Assembly (NCBI RefSeq): GCF_004104355.1
Contig: NZ_RJLM01000001.1
Span: 662,711-726,710, forward strand
DNA length: 64,000 bases
Reading direction: 5' to 3'
DNA from: Photobacterium chitinilyticum
GTDB lineage: Bacteria > Pseudomonadota > Gammaproteobacteria > Enterobacterales > Vibrionaceae
Each line of letters starts with the position of its first letter. Position 1 is the first letter of the stretch. The translations under genes were made by a program, and so were the position numbers. Under the pieces are notes generated by a model. The model saw nothing but the letters and a program-made list of their open reading frames with translations. It did not search any database and had not been told where the DNA came from. Positions 19,973 through 28,423 of the stretch are shown here, piece after piece.

Positions 19973-21190
19973 ATGGGCCATTTGGTCAGCATCTTAGGCA
20001 TTTTTTCGCTATTTGCGGTTGCTATACTATTTTCAGAAAATCGCCGAGCGATAAGCTGGCGCGCTGTAGGCGGTGCGTTTGCTATTCAAATCTTATTCGC
20101 AGGCTTCATTTTGTATGTCCCTGTTGGACGTGAAGTACTGAATACGGTGTCTACTGCCGTCTCTGGTGTTATTGGCTATGGTCGGATTGGCTCTGAGTTC
20201 CTTTTTGGTGATTTGGCTAAGTTCAAAATTGGCTTTATTTTTGCCGTAAATGTGTTGCCAACGATTGTTTTCTTTTCCGCCCTCATCTCTGTATTTTATT
20301 ATCTTGGCATTATGGGATGGGTGATCCGCTGTCTGGGCGGTGGACTCCAGCGCCTGCTGGGTACTAGCCGTACCGAATCGATGTCAGCAACAGCCAATAT
20401 ATTTGTTGGTTCCGTTGAAGCACCACTTGTTGTACGTCCTTACCTTGCCAAAATGAGCCGTTCTGAACTGTTTGCTGTTATGGTGGGCGGCCTTGCATCC
20501 GTCGCGGGTGGTACGCTGGTGGGTTATGCCGGTCTTGGCGTTGATATCAGTTATCTGATTGCAGCAAGCTTCATGTCTGCACCTGCTGGCCTGATGATGG
20601 CAAAAATTCTGGTTCCACAAACCGAAACGTTGAGCGATGAGCCGCAAGTCGATGAGGAAGATGAAACTGCACCTGTTAATATTATTGATGCAGCGTCGCA
20701 GGGGGCACTTAGTGGTCTACAAATTGCGATGGCTGTCGGTGCAAGCTTGCTTGCTATCATCAGCTTGATTGCATTGCTCAATGGTGGCCTTGCTCATGTT
20801 GGTAGCTGGGTCGGCATCGAGAATCTGAGCTTGGAATTGCTGTTTGGTTATCTATTTGCTCCTGTTGCCTGGTTAATCGGTGTTCCTTGGTCAGAAGCAA
20901 CAGTGGCTGCGAGCCTGATTGGTAAAAAGATTGCGGTTAACGAATTTGTAGCATTTGCTGATTTGATGGCCGTGAAAGACCAGCTGAGTGAACATTCGCA
21001 AGCGATTGTTACTTTTGCACTGTGTGGTTTTGCTAACCTAACGTCTATTGCCATGATGATGGGTGGGCTAGGAGGGGTGGTGCCAAGTCGTCGTCCTGAT
21101 ATTGCCCGCCTTGGTTTGAAGGCAATTTTCGCAGCAACATTATCAAACTTAATGAGTGCAACGTTAGCCGGTATTTTCTTATCGTTCTAA
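19973..21190 (+). CDS. nupC: Concentrative nucleoside transporter (CNT/NupC family)
   Basis: 405 residues. Start set at ATG 19973 because TTGGAG lies seven bases upstream; ATG 19967 is too close to that site. It is a multi-pass inner-membrane Na+- or H+-coupled nucleoside importer. Core motifs: FSALISVFYYLGIM, NIFVGSVEAPLVVRP (residues 147-149 are Ser-Val-Glu), GVPWSEATVAAS (Glu308) and GFANLTSIAMMMGG (Asn355, Ser358). The ribose-contacting Glu and Asn are conserved, but the usual Gln-Thr/Ser before the first Glu is Ser-Val, which may alter base preference. Single gene between a CRP-like promoter and a strong terminator. Confidence 0.94.
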   Translation: MGHLVSILGIFSLFAVAILFSENRRAISWRAVGGAFAIQILFAGFILYVPVGREVLNTVSTAVSGVIGYGRIGSEFLFGDLAKFKIGFIFAVNVLPTIVFFSALISVFYYLGIMGWVIRCLGGGLQRLLGTSRTESMSATANIFVGSVEAPLVVRPYLAKMSRSELFAVMVGGLASVAGGTLVGYAGLGVDISYLIAASFMSAPAGLMMAKILVPQTETLSDEPQVDEEDETAPVNIIDAASQGALSGLQIAMAVGASLLAIISLIALLNGGLAHVGSWVGIENLSLELLFGYLFAPVAWLIGVPWSEATVAASLIGKKIAVNEFVAFADLMAVKDQLSEHSQAIVTFALCGFANLTSIAMMMGGLGGVVPSRRPDIARLGLKAIFAATLSNLMSATLAGIFLSF

Positions 21191-21210
21191 CGAATTTACC
21201 AAGAACGCAC

Positions 21211-21240
21211 AAAAACAGAGAGCATTAGCTCTCTGTTTTT
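21211..21240 (+). terminator. nupC terminator
   Basis: ACAGAGAGC and GCTCTCTGT form a 9-bp stem with a 4-base loop, flanked by A and T runs. Confidence 0.9.
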
Positions 21241-21523
21241 GTTTGCGACATTGAAACAAGTATTCAAAGAAAAACCACCTGAGCAGAATTACTCTGAAAC
21301 TGTATTTAAGACCTAAGGACAAGTTAATAGTAGTGGGATGACTATGGCGACTTTGTCTTAATATTGATACTGAATGGGTGTTAGTCGTATTTCATTTAAC
21401 CTTTTGAACTATATAAGGTGCTGTCTTAAAAACTATTATCAGATAATCGTTGATAGCGAGTATAGTTGCTTGCATCTGTAAATTCATTTAGCATTTCTGT
21501 ATCACACATTATCGAGACAAACC
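21241..21523. other. Intergenic after nupC, no gene seen
   Basis: About 280 bp of AT-rich sequence (333 bp counting the terminator) before the small ORF at 21524. No operator or RNA is evident. Confidence 0.45.
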
Positions 21524-21811
21524 ATGAAGTCGCCCGTTGATAAGTTACTGCACAGCCATGATAACCTTGTCCATTCTGAGGGGGTGAAAGTCGTATCCCA
21601 CACTCAGCGCGAAGATGGCGACGGAGAGGAAGAGTGGGTACTGCATACTTTGATGATTGAAGGTTGTGATGCGCCGTTTAAGTTTAAGCGCAAGAAAAAA
21701 TACAAGAGCCTGAAAGGGGCGAAGGTGAATATGACATATTACCCAACAGTTGAGGTTGTTGCTGGTTTTGACATTGAAGTGATGAAAGTGGTTCGTATTA
21801 AGCTTTATTAA
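21524..21811 (+). CDS. Hypothetical protein, 95 aa
   Basis: I do not recognise a named family. The protein is soluble, charged and compact: MKSPVDKLLHSHDNLVHSEG, then REDGDGEEEWVLHTLMIEGCDAP, a basic block FKFKRKKKYKSLKGAKV and MTYYPTVEVVAGFDIEVMKVV. It looks like a small beta-rich domain. Regular codon use and an uninterrupted frame in a gene-sized slot suggest a real gene. It is convergent with, and overlaps by four bases, the small zinc-ribbon-like gene on the other strand. Confidence 0.65.
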   Translation: MKSPVDKLLHSHDNLVHSEGVKVVSHTQREDGDGEEEWVLHTLMIEGCDAPFKFKRKKKYKSLKGAKVNMTYYPTVEVVAGFDIEVMKVVRIKLY

Positions 21812-22014
21812 CTTGCTTTTGAAATGAGCACATTTTCATGACTCGATTTTTGATGACTAAAAGTAGTGGCGATGTCAGGTTCTGACTGATGGCAAAAAGC
21901 ACATGAATGGATGTTGAGTTCAATAGTGTGTAATAAGGTCGCATTGCCACAATGTTTACACGTTCCAGAAAAATGAATGGAATGAATGTTGGTTCCGGGT
22001 AATTTAGTCGACAT
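21808..22014 (-). CDS. Small zinc-ribbon-like protein, 68 aa
   Basis: The protein has two CxxC knuckles, CKHC near residue 19 and CAFC near residue 38, spaced as in a zinc ribbon. The tail contains HQ and HE pairs. AAGGAAGGA lies about nine bases before the ATG, which supports expression. No enzyme motif is present; it could bind nucleic acid or a protein partner. It overlaps the convergent 95-residue gene by four bases. Confidence 0.6.
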   Translation of the reverse strand: MSTKLPGTNIHSIHFSGTCKHCGNATLLHTIELNIHSCAFCHQSEPDIATTFSHQKSSHENVLISKAS

Positions 22015-22286
22015 AACAGGTGTCCTTCCTTGTATTTTGTATACTTCTTCTTACTCCCGCATCTAGTAGATTAGTTTTAGCTATAACCATGCGCAATAGA
22101 ACTTTTGTCTTAGTCATTCTGAGTGTATTTGGGCTCTTCGTAATAACGCTAATCCCCTTGGTTGTTTTATGAGCGGGCTCAAACTTATCAATAATTTATG
22201 AAGCCCACCTTGAAATGAATCTATAGTAAAAGCTGATTAACAAACTCGTTACAACTATAGAGTGATAATCATGCAAGGAGAGGAAG

Positions 22287-23372
22287 ATGTATCTCAAGGA
22301 TGTCGTCAAGACGCTGGTCATATCAGTCACGATTGTCAGTGCGCTTTTACCCCCCTTTTTTGCCAATGCAGCCAAAGCCGAATACAAATGGAAGATGGTA
22401 ACAACTTGGCCTAAAAATTTTCCGGGCCTAGGTACCGGTGCCAATGATCTTGCAAAGCTGATTGGTGATATGAGTAATGGTCGTATTCAGGTGAAAGTCT
22501 ATGGTGCCAAAGAACTGGTTGGGGCGTTGGAAGTATTCGATGCCGTATCGAGAGGTACCGCAGAGATGGGCCATGGTGCAGGGTATTACTGGAAAGGGAA
22601 AGTACCTGCAGGGCAGTTCTTTGCTGCCGTCCCCTTTGGTCTGACAGCACAGGAGATGAATAGCTGGATATACAGTGGTGGTGGACTGGCACTGTGGCAA
22701 GAAGCCTATGCACCATTTGGCATCATACCTATGCCAGGTGGTAATACTGGTGTTCAGATGGGCGGGTGGTTTAATAAAGAAATTAATTCATTAGGTGATT
22801 TAAAAGGGCTGAAGATGCGAATCCCCGGCTTGGGGGGCGAAGTGCTCAAGCGTGCTGGAGGGACTCCAGTATTGCTACCCGGTGGTGAGATTTTCCCAGC
22901 GCTACAGTCTGGCGCAATAGATGCGACAGAGTGGGTCGGCCCGTATAACGATATGGCATTTGGCCTGCACAAGGCGGCAAAATACTACTATTATCCGGGC
23001 TGGCACGAGCCAGGAACAACGTTGGAGGCATTAATCAACAAAAAAGCCTTCAATAAGCTGCCTAAGGATCTACAGTCTATCGTGTTGAATGCCACTCGTG
23101 TTGCCAATGCGAACATGCTGGCAGAATATACGGCTCGAAATAATGCGGCTTTGGAGCGCTTGGTTAAGGAGCACAAGGTTGATTTGCGCCCGTATCCTAC
23201 CGAGGTACTTGAACAGCTTAAGAGTCTTTCTGAACAGGTAGTTAAAGAGGAAGCTCAAAAAGATCCAATGAGCAAGAAAGTCTATGCGTCATATACAACT
23301 TTCCGAGAGCAAGCTGTTGATTGGCATAAGATTTCGGAACAATCTTACCTGAATTCAAGAAATCCAGAATAA
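22287..23372 (+). CDS. TRAP transporter substrate-binding protein, lactate/2-oxo-acid type
   Basis: 361 residues with signal peptide MYLKDVVKTLVISVTIVSALLPPFFANA and a good ribosome binding site (AAGGAGAGGA). The mature protein starts YKWKMVTTWPKNFPG and has the TakP-like signatures LKMRIPGLGGEVLKRAGG and DATEWVGPYNDMAFGLHKAAKYYY, with the metal/ligand Glu-Trp pair at 215-216 and a second Glu at 241 (GWHEPG). This subgroup binds pyruvate, other 2-oxo acids or lactate together with a cation. The neighbouring lut operon favours lactate or pyruvate. It hands substrate to the Q/M membrane pair downstream. Confidence 0.9.
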   Translation: MYLKDVVKTLVISVTIVSALLPPFFANAAKAEYKWKMVTTWPKNFPGLGTGANDLAKLIGDMSNGRIQVKVYGAKELVGALEVFDAVSRGTAEMGHGAGYYWKGKVPAGQFFAAVPFGLTAQEMNSWIYSGGGLALWQEAYAPFGIIPMPGGNTGVQMGGWFNKEINSLGDLKGLKMRIPGLGGEVLKRAGGTPVLLPGGEIFPALQSGAIDATEWVGPYNDMAFGLHKAAKYYYYPGWHEPGTTLEALINKKAFNKLPKDLQSIVLNATRVANANMLAEYTARNNAALERLVKEHKVDLRPYPTEVLEQLKSLSEQVVKEEAQKDPMSKKVYASYTTFREQAVDWHKISEQSYLNSRNPE

Positions 23373-23413
23373 CAAAGACAGGCTTGGAAATTCAATAACT
23401 AGGTGAGCGTTGT

Positions 23414-23980
23414 ATGGATACACCTTCTCCTTTTTTGATAGGCCTTATTCGGGGCATTAATCGTTTTACCGATATAACCGGGCGGATCGTGTCATGGTTT
23501 GTACTGGCCATCGTGCTAATTACATTTGTCGTGGTCGTGATGCGTTATATCTTCAATATCGGCTCTGTTTTCATGCAAGAGTCAATTACCTACTTTCATA
23601 ATTACGTGATTATGCTGGGAGCTGCCTATACCCTGCTCAAAGGAGCACATGTCAGGGTTGATATCTTTTATCGCCCGGCATCCGTCCGGAAGCAAGCTTG
23701 GGTTGATTTGCTAGGATTCTTTATCCTAATGCTTCCTACCTGCTGTTTTATATTCTACATCTCGTGGGAGTATGTGGCTTTTTCGTGGCAGATGCTGGAA
23801 GGCTCCCAGGAGGCCGGGGGAATCGATGCCCGTTATTTGTTCAAAACATCAATATTGCTAATGCCTGCCTTAATGCTCTTGCAAGGGGGCGCAGAAACTT
23901 TGAAATGTGTATTGGTACTCAGTGGTCATGAGTCGGCTGTTGCTGCTTTAGATGAACATGTCGAGGAGCACGGATTATGA
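23414..23980 (+). CDS. TRAP transporter small membrane subunit (DctQ type)
   Basis: 188 residues with four predicted membrane helices, including IVSWFVLAIVLITFVVVVMRYIFN near residue 25. The family signature RYIFNIGSVFMQESITYFHNYVIMLGAAYTL follows. It partners DctM in Na+-driven uptake. The gene begins 41 bp after the binding-protein gene and overlaps dctM by four bases (ATGA), indicating translational coupling. Confidence 0.93.
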   Translation: MDTPSPFLIGLIRGINRFTDITGRIVSWFVLAIVLITFVVVVMRYIFNIGSVFMQESITYFHNYVIMLGAAYTLLKGAHVRVDIFYRPASVRKQAWVDLLGFFILMLPTCCFIFYISWEYVAFSWQMLEGSQEAGGIDARYLFKTSILLMPALMLLQGGAETLKCVLVLSGHESAVAALDEHVEEHGL

Positions 23981-25356
23981 TTGAACTACTGCCATTACTC
24001 CTGTTTATTGTGGTTTTTATTGTTTTGCTAGCCGGTTACCCCGTCGCCTTTTCTCTGGCGGGTTCGGCTCTTATCTTTGCTGCCATAGGTTATTTTACCG
24101 AGACATTTGATCCTGTCTTTCTTGAAGCAATACCCAATAGGATTCAGGGTATATTGTCCAATGAGCTGTTGATTGCAATACCGCTGTTTATCTTTATGGG
24201 CGTGATGCTCGAGAAGTCTAAAATTGCTGAAGAGTTGCTTGATACCATGGGGCAGGTGTTCGGTGGTTTGGCGGGAGGGCTCGGACTTTCTGTGACTCTG
24301 GTCGGGATGTTGTTGGCGGCCAGCACCGGGATCGTTGGGGCGACAGTAGTGACGATGGGATTGCTCTCCCTGCCGACGATGATGCGGCGGGGGTATTCTG
24401 CGGAGGTCGCGACGGGGACGATCTGTGCATCAGGTACTCTAGGGCAGATCATTCCTCCGTCGATTGTACTTGTTTTGCTTGGTGATGTGATCTCGTCATC
24501 TTATCAGCAGGCACAGCTCGATCAGGGGATCTTCGCTCCGGAAAGCATTACCGTCGGTGATCTGTTCCTTGGTGCCTTGATCCCAGGATTTATATTGGTC
24601 GGTTTGTACTGTGTTTATTTGATCATAATAGCGGCTGTCGCCCCAGAAAAAGTGCCGCCAATTCCCGAAGAAGAGCGCAAGGTCAGAAAAGAGCTGTGGA
24701 TGCAGGTATTAACCGTGTTGTTTCCACCTATTTTACTGATCGTACTCGTGTTAGGTTCAATTCTCGGGGGAATCGCGACCCCGACCGAAGCGGCATCTGT
24801 TGGTTCTGTCGGAGCGATTATTCTTGCCTGGATAAAGAAAACCTTCACCATTCAAATTTTACGTGATGTCATGCACAGCACAACTGAAGTGACTGCCATG
24901 GTCTTCATGATTTTGATTGGCGCTTCGGTGTTTTCGCTTGTGTTCCGCGGATTCGGTGGCGATGATCTGGTTCGGGATTTTTTGACTGATTTGCCGGGTG
25001 GGGTATTTGGTGCTGTACTGCTGGTAATGATCGTCATGTTCTTATTGGGCTTCTTTCTCGATTTTATTGAGATCACTTTCGTTGTGATCCCGATTGTCGC
25101 ACCGATATTGCTCAGTATGGATCTGAACCCGATCTGGTTGGGGATCATGATTGCACTGAATCTACAGACGTCGTTTCTGACGCCGCCATTTGGCTTTTCG
25201 CTATTTTACTTACGTGGCGTTGCCCCGGATACCATTTCAACCCAGCAAATATACCGCGGTGTTATTCCCTTTATAGTGATTCAATTGTTTGTGATTGGAA
25301 TGTTGGCATACTGGCCGTCTTTGGCTACCTGGCTGCCAGAGTCGGTATACGGTTAA
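23977..25356 (+). CDS. TRAP transporter large membrane subunit (DctM type)
   Basis: 459 residues, about twelve membrane helices. Conserved DctM stretches include IAIPLFIFMGVMLEKSKIAEEL near residue 67, GTICASGTLGQIIPPSIVLVLLGD near 148 and TPTEAASVGSVGAIILAW near 268. It is the Na+-coupled transport subunit. It carries an extended cytoplasmic loop (PEKVPPIPEEERKVRKELW) common in the 2-oxo-acid subgroup. Last gene of the TRAP operon; an inverted repeat follows. Confidence 0.95.
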   Translation: MIELLPLLLFIVVFIVLLAGYPVAFSLAGSALIFAAIGYFTETFDPVFLEAIPNRIQGILSNELLIAIPLFIFMGVMLEKSKIAEELLDTMGQVFGGLAGGLGLSVTLVGMLLAASTGIVGATVVTMGLLSLPTMMRRGYSAEVATGTICASGTLGQIIPPSIVLVLLGDVISSSYQQAQLDQGIFAPESITVGDLFLGALIPGFILVGLYCVYLIIIAAVAPEKVPPIPEEERKVRKELWMQVLTVLFPPILLIVLVLGSILGGIATPTEAASVGSVGAIILAWIKKTFTIQILRDVMHSTTEVTAMVFMILIGASVFSLVFRGFGGDDLVRDFLTDLPGGVFGAVLLVMIVMFLLGFFLDFIEITFVVIPIVAPILLSMDLNPIWLGIMIALNLQTSFLTPPFGFSLFYLRGVAPDTISTQQIYRGVIPFIVIQLFVIGMLAYWPSLATWLPESVYG

Positions 25357-25359
25357 CTC

Positions 25360-25399
25360 CCTCAATTACGATGACCAAAGTTGATGATTGTAATTGAGG
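25360..25399. terminator. Inverted repeat between convergent TRAP and lut operons
   Basis: CCTCAATTAC (25360-25369) and GTAATTGAGG (25390-25399) are perfect 10-bp arms around a 20-base loop. There is no T run, so it may stabilise 3' ends rather than terminate by itself. Confidence 0.5.
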
Positions 25400-25433
25400 T
25401 GAGCGCTATTTCGTCTGCAACTATAGCTTTACC

Positions 25434-26081
25434 CTAATCTTCAATCAGTATCACAACCAGTTCTTTTGGCCCGTGGGCACCGTAGGCCAGTGTCTGCTGT
25501 ATGTCTGCGGTTTTTGATGGTCCCGACACTAAGATAGCGTTGGTCGGCATGCCGATATGCCAGGCTTGTTTTATCATGAGTTCGACAAAGTTGCTGACCA
25601 GAGTGGAGCGCTTGATTAGAGCAATATGTGTTGGCGGTACCAGTGACAAAGTACGCGGTTCGTTGCTATTAGGCCAGAGTACCAGAGTACCGGTATCGGC
25701 AATACCTGCCAGACAGTGGGTGATACCGACATCGATTTGATCGAATAGCTCGGTTTTCCATTCGCTGATATCACGATCAAAGGCCACGGGCTCGACATGT
25801 TCCGTCGCCTGCTTTATGGCTGGCTGAAACTCACCGTCAGTACCAACCGCAATGCGATTGAGCTGCTTGTCTGCGATCAGTTGCTGTAATACTTCGCCTA
25901 GTTGCTCGGTATTTGTTTTGATGACGTCGGCATGGCTGGCCGTTATGCCTTCGATAAACCGTTGTTGGAGCTCGCCTTTTGACGCTGTTGTCCAAGGTTG
26001 ATAGATATACTCATCAGACCCTTTCGGGCTTGCTTCAGCTCCTCGAAGGCGAGATAAAATTGAATTACGTGTTGTGCTCAT
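25434..26081 (-). CDS. lutC: L-lactate utilisation protein LutC
   Basis: 215 residues of the LUD domain family (also LldG/YkgG). It includes a helical N-terminus (STTRNSILSRLRGAEASP), the core GTDGEFQPAI and the conserved DVGITHCLAGIADTGTLVLWPNSNEPRTLSLVPPTHIAL, ending ILVSGPSKTADIQQTLAYGAHGPKELVVILIED. LutABC replaces FMN-dependent lactate dehydrogenase and oxidises L-lactate to pyruvate. Last gene of the lldP-lutABC run, 16 bp after lutB. Confidence 0.95.
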   Translation of the reverse strand: MSTTRNSILSRLRGAEASPKGSDEYIYQPWTTASKGELQQRFIEGITASHADVIKTNTEQLGEVLQQLIADKQLNRIAVGTDGEFQPAIKQATEHVEPVAFDRDISEWKTELFDQIDVGITHCLAGIADTGTLVLWPNSNEPRTLSLVPPTHIALIKRSTLVSNFVELMIKQAWHIGMPTNAILVSGPSKTADIQQTLAYGAHGPKELVVILIED

Positions 26082-26097
26082 TGTTCTCTCCCTCTTT

Positions 26098-27525
26098 TTA
26101 CTTGCGCGACTTAAGCAACTGATGCAAGGTTTTATCCGCCGGTTTAGGGGCGGTTCTGCATTGGGTCCAGGCCCCGAGGTTGCTTGGCATCAGTGCTTTG
26201 AGTTTTGTCGCTACAAGCGTTCCGGTGTGATAAAGCGTTGGATGGGTAGCGGCATAGGCGAAGCCCTGCATGGCCAGTTTCTCTGCCTTGTTGGCAGCCG
26301 CTTGCTGGCCGTCAATGGCTTCGGTACCTTTATTGGGCGGGTTTTTGGCTTCATGGCGCAGTCGTTGAAGTAGTTCGGGAATAGGTATACGTACCGGGCA
26401 AACCTCGCTGCAAGCGCCACATAGGCTGGATGCAGTGACGAGCTCCTTGGTTTTCTCCAGTCCCATCATGTGTGGGGAAATGATCTTGCCGATAGGCCCC
26501 GGATAAACTGTTCCGTAGGCATGGCCACCAATCCGGGTATAGACGGGACAATGGTTCATACATGCGCCGCAGCGAATACATTGTAGCGTTTTGCGCATCT
26601 CTTCGTCGCGGTAAGCTTGCGAGCGGCCGTTATCGAGCAGAACAAGGTGAACTTCTTCCGGACCGTCCAGTTCACCTTCACGGCGTGGTGAACTTATCAT
26701 ATTGAAGTAGGTTGTGATCGCCTGGCCCGTTGCCGACCGAGTCAGTGCGCTGTAAAGAGGTGGTACATCAGACAGAAACTCGACGACTTTTTCGATACCG
26801 GTAATCGCAATATGTACCTTGGGTACTGTGGTACACATCCTGCCGTTGCCTTCATTTTCAACCAGGCATAGTGTCCCCGTTTCGGCGACAGCGAAGTTGA
26901 CGCCGGACAGGCCAATATCGGCATCATGAAATTTTTGACGTAGTCTGCTGCGACCGGTCTGAATTAATTCATCGACGTCTACGGTCGGAGTGAAATCATC
27001 AAGGTTGTGCTCGAAGGTATCGCTCACCTCCTGCTTGTTCTTGTGAATAGCCGGCATGATGATGTGAGAGGGCTTATCACCATCTAGCTGGACAATATAC
27101 TCACCCATATCACTCTCAAGGCATTCGATACCCAGTTTTTCCATTTCGTGGTTCAGCTCGACCTCTTCGCTGACCATGGATTTCCCTTTGACGATGGTGC
27201 TGGCGTTATGGGATTGGGCAATGTCGGCAATAATGCGGTTGGCTTCACCGGCATCTTCGGCCCAGTGCACCTGGATCCCATTGCGCTTGCAGTTTGTTTC
27301 GAGCTGTTCGAGCAAATCAGGTAACTTGCTTAGGCAACGTTGACGGATAGCTTCGGACAGATCGCGAATATTTTCTTCTTCATTGCTATTGGCAAATGCA
27401 GTCTTACGTTTGTCTCGCAGGTAATCCATCGCCCCGCGGAAGTTTTGTCGCAGCTGTTGATCGGCCAATGCCGTTTTGGCTTGGGGATGGAAGAATTCGG
27501 GTCCTTGCGCGTTTTCCTGTTTCAT
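26098..27525 (-). CDS. lutB: Lactate utilisation iron-sulfur protein LutB
   Basis: 475 residues. An N-terminal LUD domain (VKGKSMVSEEVELN near 140; VNFAVAETGTLCLVENEGNGRM near 215) is followed by a ferredoxin-like module with two [4Fe-4S] sites, CIRCGACMNHCP near residue 312 and CGACSEVCP near 362, then a C-terminal LutB domain. It passes electrons from lactate oxidation toward quinone with LutA and LutC at the inner face of the membrane. It starts two bases after the lutA stop with GGAGGG upstream, so translation is coupled. Confidence 0.96.
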   Translation of the reverse strand: MKQENAQGPEFFHPQAKTALADQQLRQNFRGAMDYLRDKRKTAFANSNEEENIRDLSEAIRQRCLSKLPDLLEQLETNCKRNGIQVHWAEDAGEANRIIADIAQSHNASTIVKGKSMVSEEVELNHEMEKLGIECLESDMGEYIVQLDGDKPSHIIMPAIHKNKQEVSDTFEHNLDDFTPTVDVDELIQTGRSRLRQKFHDADIGLSGVNFAVAETGTLCLVENEGNGRMCTTVPKVHIAITGIEKVVEFLSDVPPLYSALTRSATGQAITTYFNMISSPRREGELDGPEEVHLVLLDNGRSQAYRDEEMRKTLQCIRCGACMNHCPVYTRIGGHAYGTVYPGPIGKIISPHMMGLEKTKELVTASSLCGACSEVCPVRIPIPELLQRLRHEAKNPPNKGTEAIDGQQAAANKAEKLAMQGFAYAATHPTLYHTGTLVATKLKALMPSNLGAWTQCRTAPKPADKTLHQLLKSRK

Positions 27526-27527
27526 GA

Positions 27528-28280
27528 TTATTTCCCTCCTGTTCTTTCCAGCAGGAAGCTGGCGAGGTGACGGCCGCGCATTGGCTTGCCTTGGTATTCA
27601 AGCGCCCCGTTTATATTCAGAAGGCAACCCCAGTCGGCACTGACCAGTTCTTCGGCTTGGGTATTTGAAAGGTGGAGGGTTTTGTCTTCAACCATAGCTT
27701 GGCTGATGTTGGGGTGACGAACGGCAAAGGTGCCGCCAAAGCCGCAGCACTCGCTTTCGTAGTCTTGCTCTCGCAGTTTTACATTTTTAAGCTGATTGAG
27801 CAGTTGAGTTGCCGTAACATGGACATTCATTTCGCGACGAGCTGCGCAGGAGGTATGCATGACGACAGAGGTTGACTCTCCGTGGTCATTGAGTTTGATA
27901 CGGCAGACATTCACCAGAAACTCGGTCAGTTCGAAAACGCGGTCACAGAAGCTATCGACTTGCTGCTGTTTTTCATCTCCCTTGAATAGGCGGTGATAGT
28001 GGTGGTGCATCATTCCGCCACAGGAACCGGAAAGAACGATGACCGGCCATTGCTCCTCAAATAGCTCCATCTGGCTGAGGGCGACTTGCTTGGCTTCGCT
28101 ATCATAGCCTGAACTATAGGCTGGCTGGCCGCAGCAGGTTTGTTTCTTTTTAAAAATAACCTCGATTCCCTGCTGTTCCAACAGCGTAATGGCATCAAGA
28201 CCGGCTTCTGGGTCGAACATGTCGACCAGGCAGGTTGCGTAGAAATAAACTTTCTCCGGCTTGGCAGGGTAGATTCGCAT
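27528..28280 (-). CDS. lutA: Lactate utilisation CCG-domain protein LutA
   Basis: About 250 residues with two cysteine-rich CCG domains: TCCGQPAYSSGY near residue 49 and ECCGFGGTFAVRHP near 195, each with a partner Cys (ATCLVDMFDPEAG, SCAARRE). These bind an unusual Fe-S cluster, as in heterodisulfide reductase and glycolate oxidase GlcF. First of lutABC. Two adjacent ATG codons exist; AAGGAG is six bases from the second (28280), which I prefer over 28283. Confidence 0.95.
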   Translation of the reverse strand: MRIYPAKPEKVYFYATCLVDMFDPEAGLDAITLLEQQGIEVIFKKKQTCCGQPAYSSGYDSEAKQVALSQMELFEEQWPVIVLSGSCGGMMHHHYHRLFKGDEKQQQVDSFCDRVFELTEFLVNVCRIKLNDHGESTSVVMHTSCAARREMNVHVTATQLLNQLKNVKLREQDYESECCGFGGTFAVRHPNISQAMVEDKTLHLSNTQAEELVSADWGCLLNINGALEYQGKPMRGRHLASFLLERTGGK

Positions 28281-28423
28281 CATGAACTCCTTGAAAGCAG
28301 TTAGCTATTCCATCCGGTCCAGCGAGAGATTGCCCTGGGAAGCGTCTCTTTCTCACTGCGCCGAATGAAATAGCTGTATTGCTGGTCGTTAGTGACTTAT
28401 CCGTGTACTAATTAGCAAGTGAG

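Noticed and set aside
22089-22172. 27-codon hydrophobic frame (MRNRTFVLVILSVFGLF...) that could be a membrane microprotein before the TRAP operon
   Set aside because: No ribosome binding site before the ATG, and AT-rich sequence easily gives such frames. Kept out unless conservation is shown.
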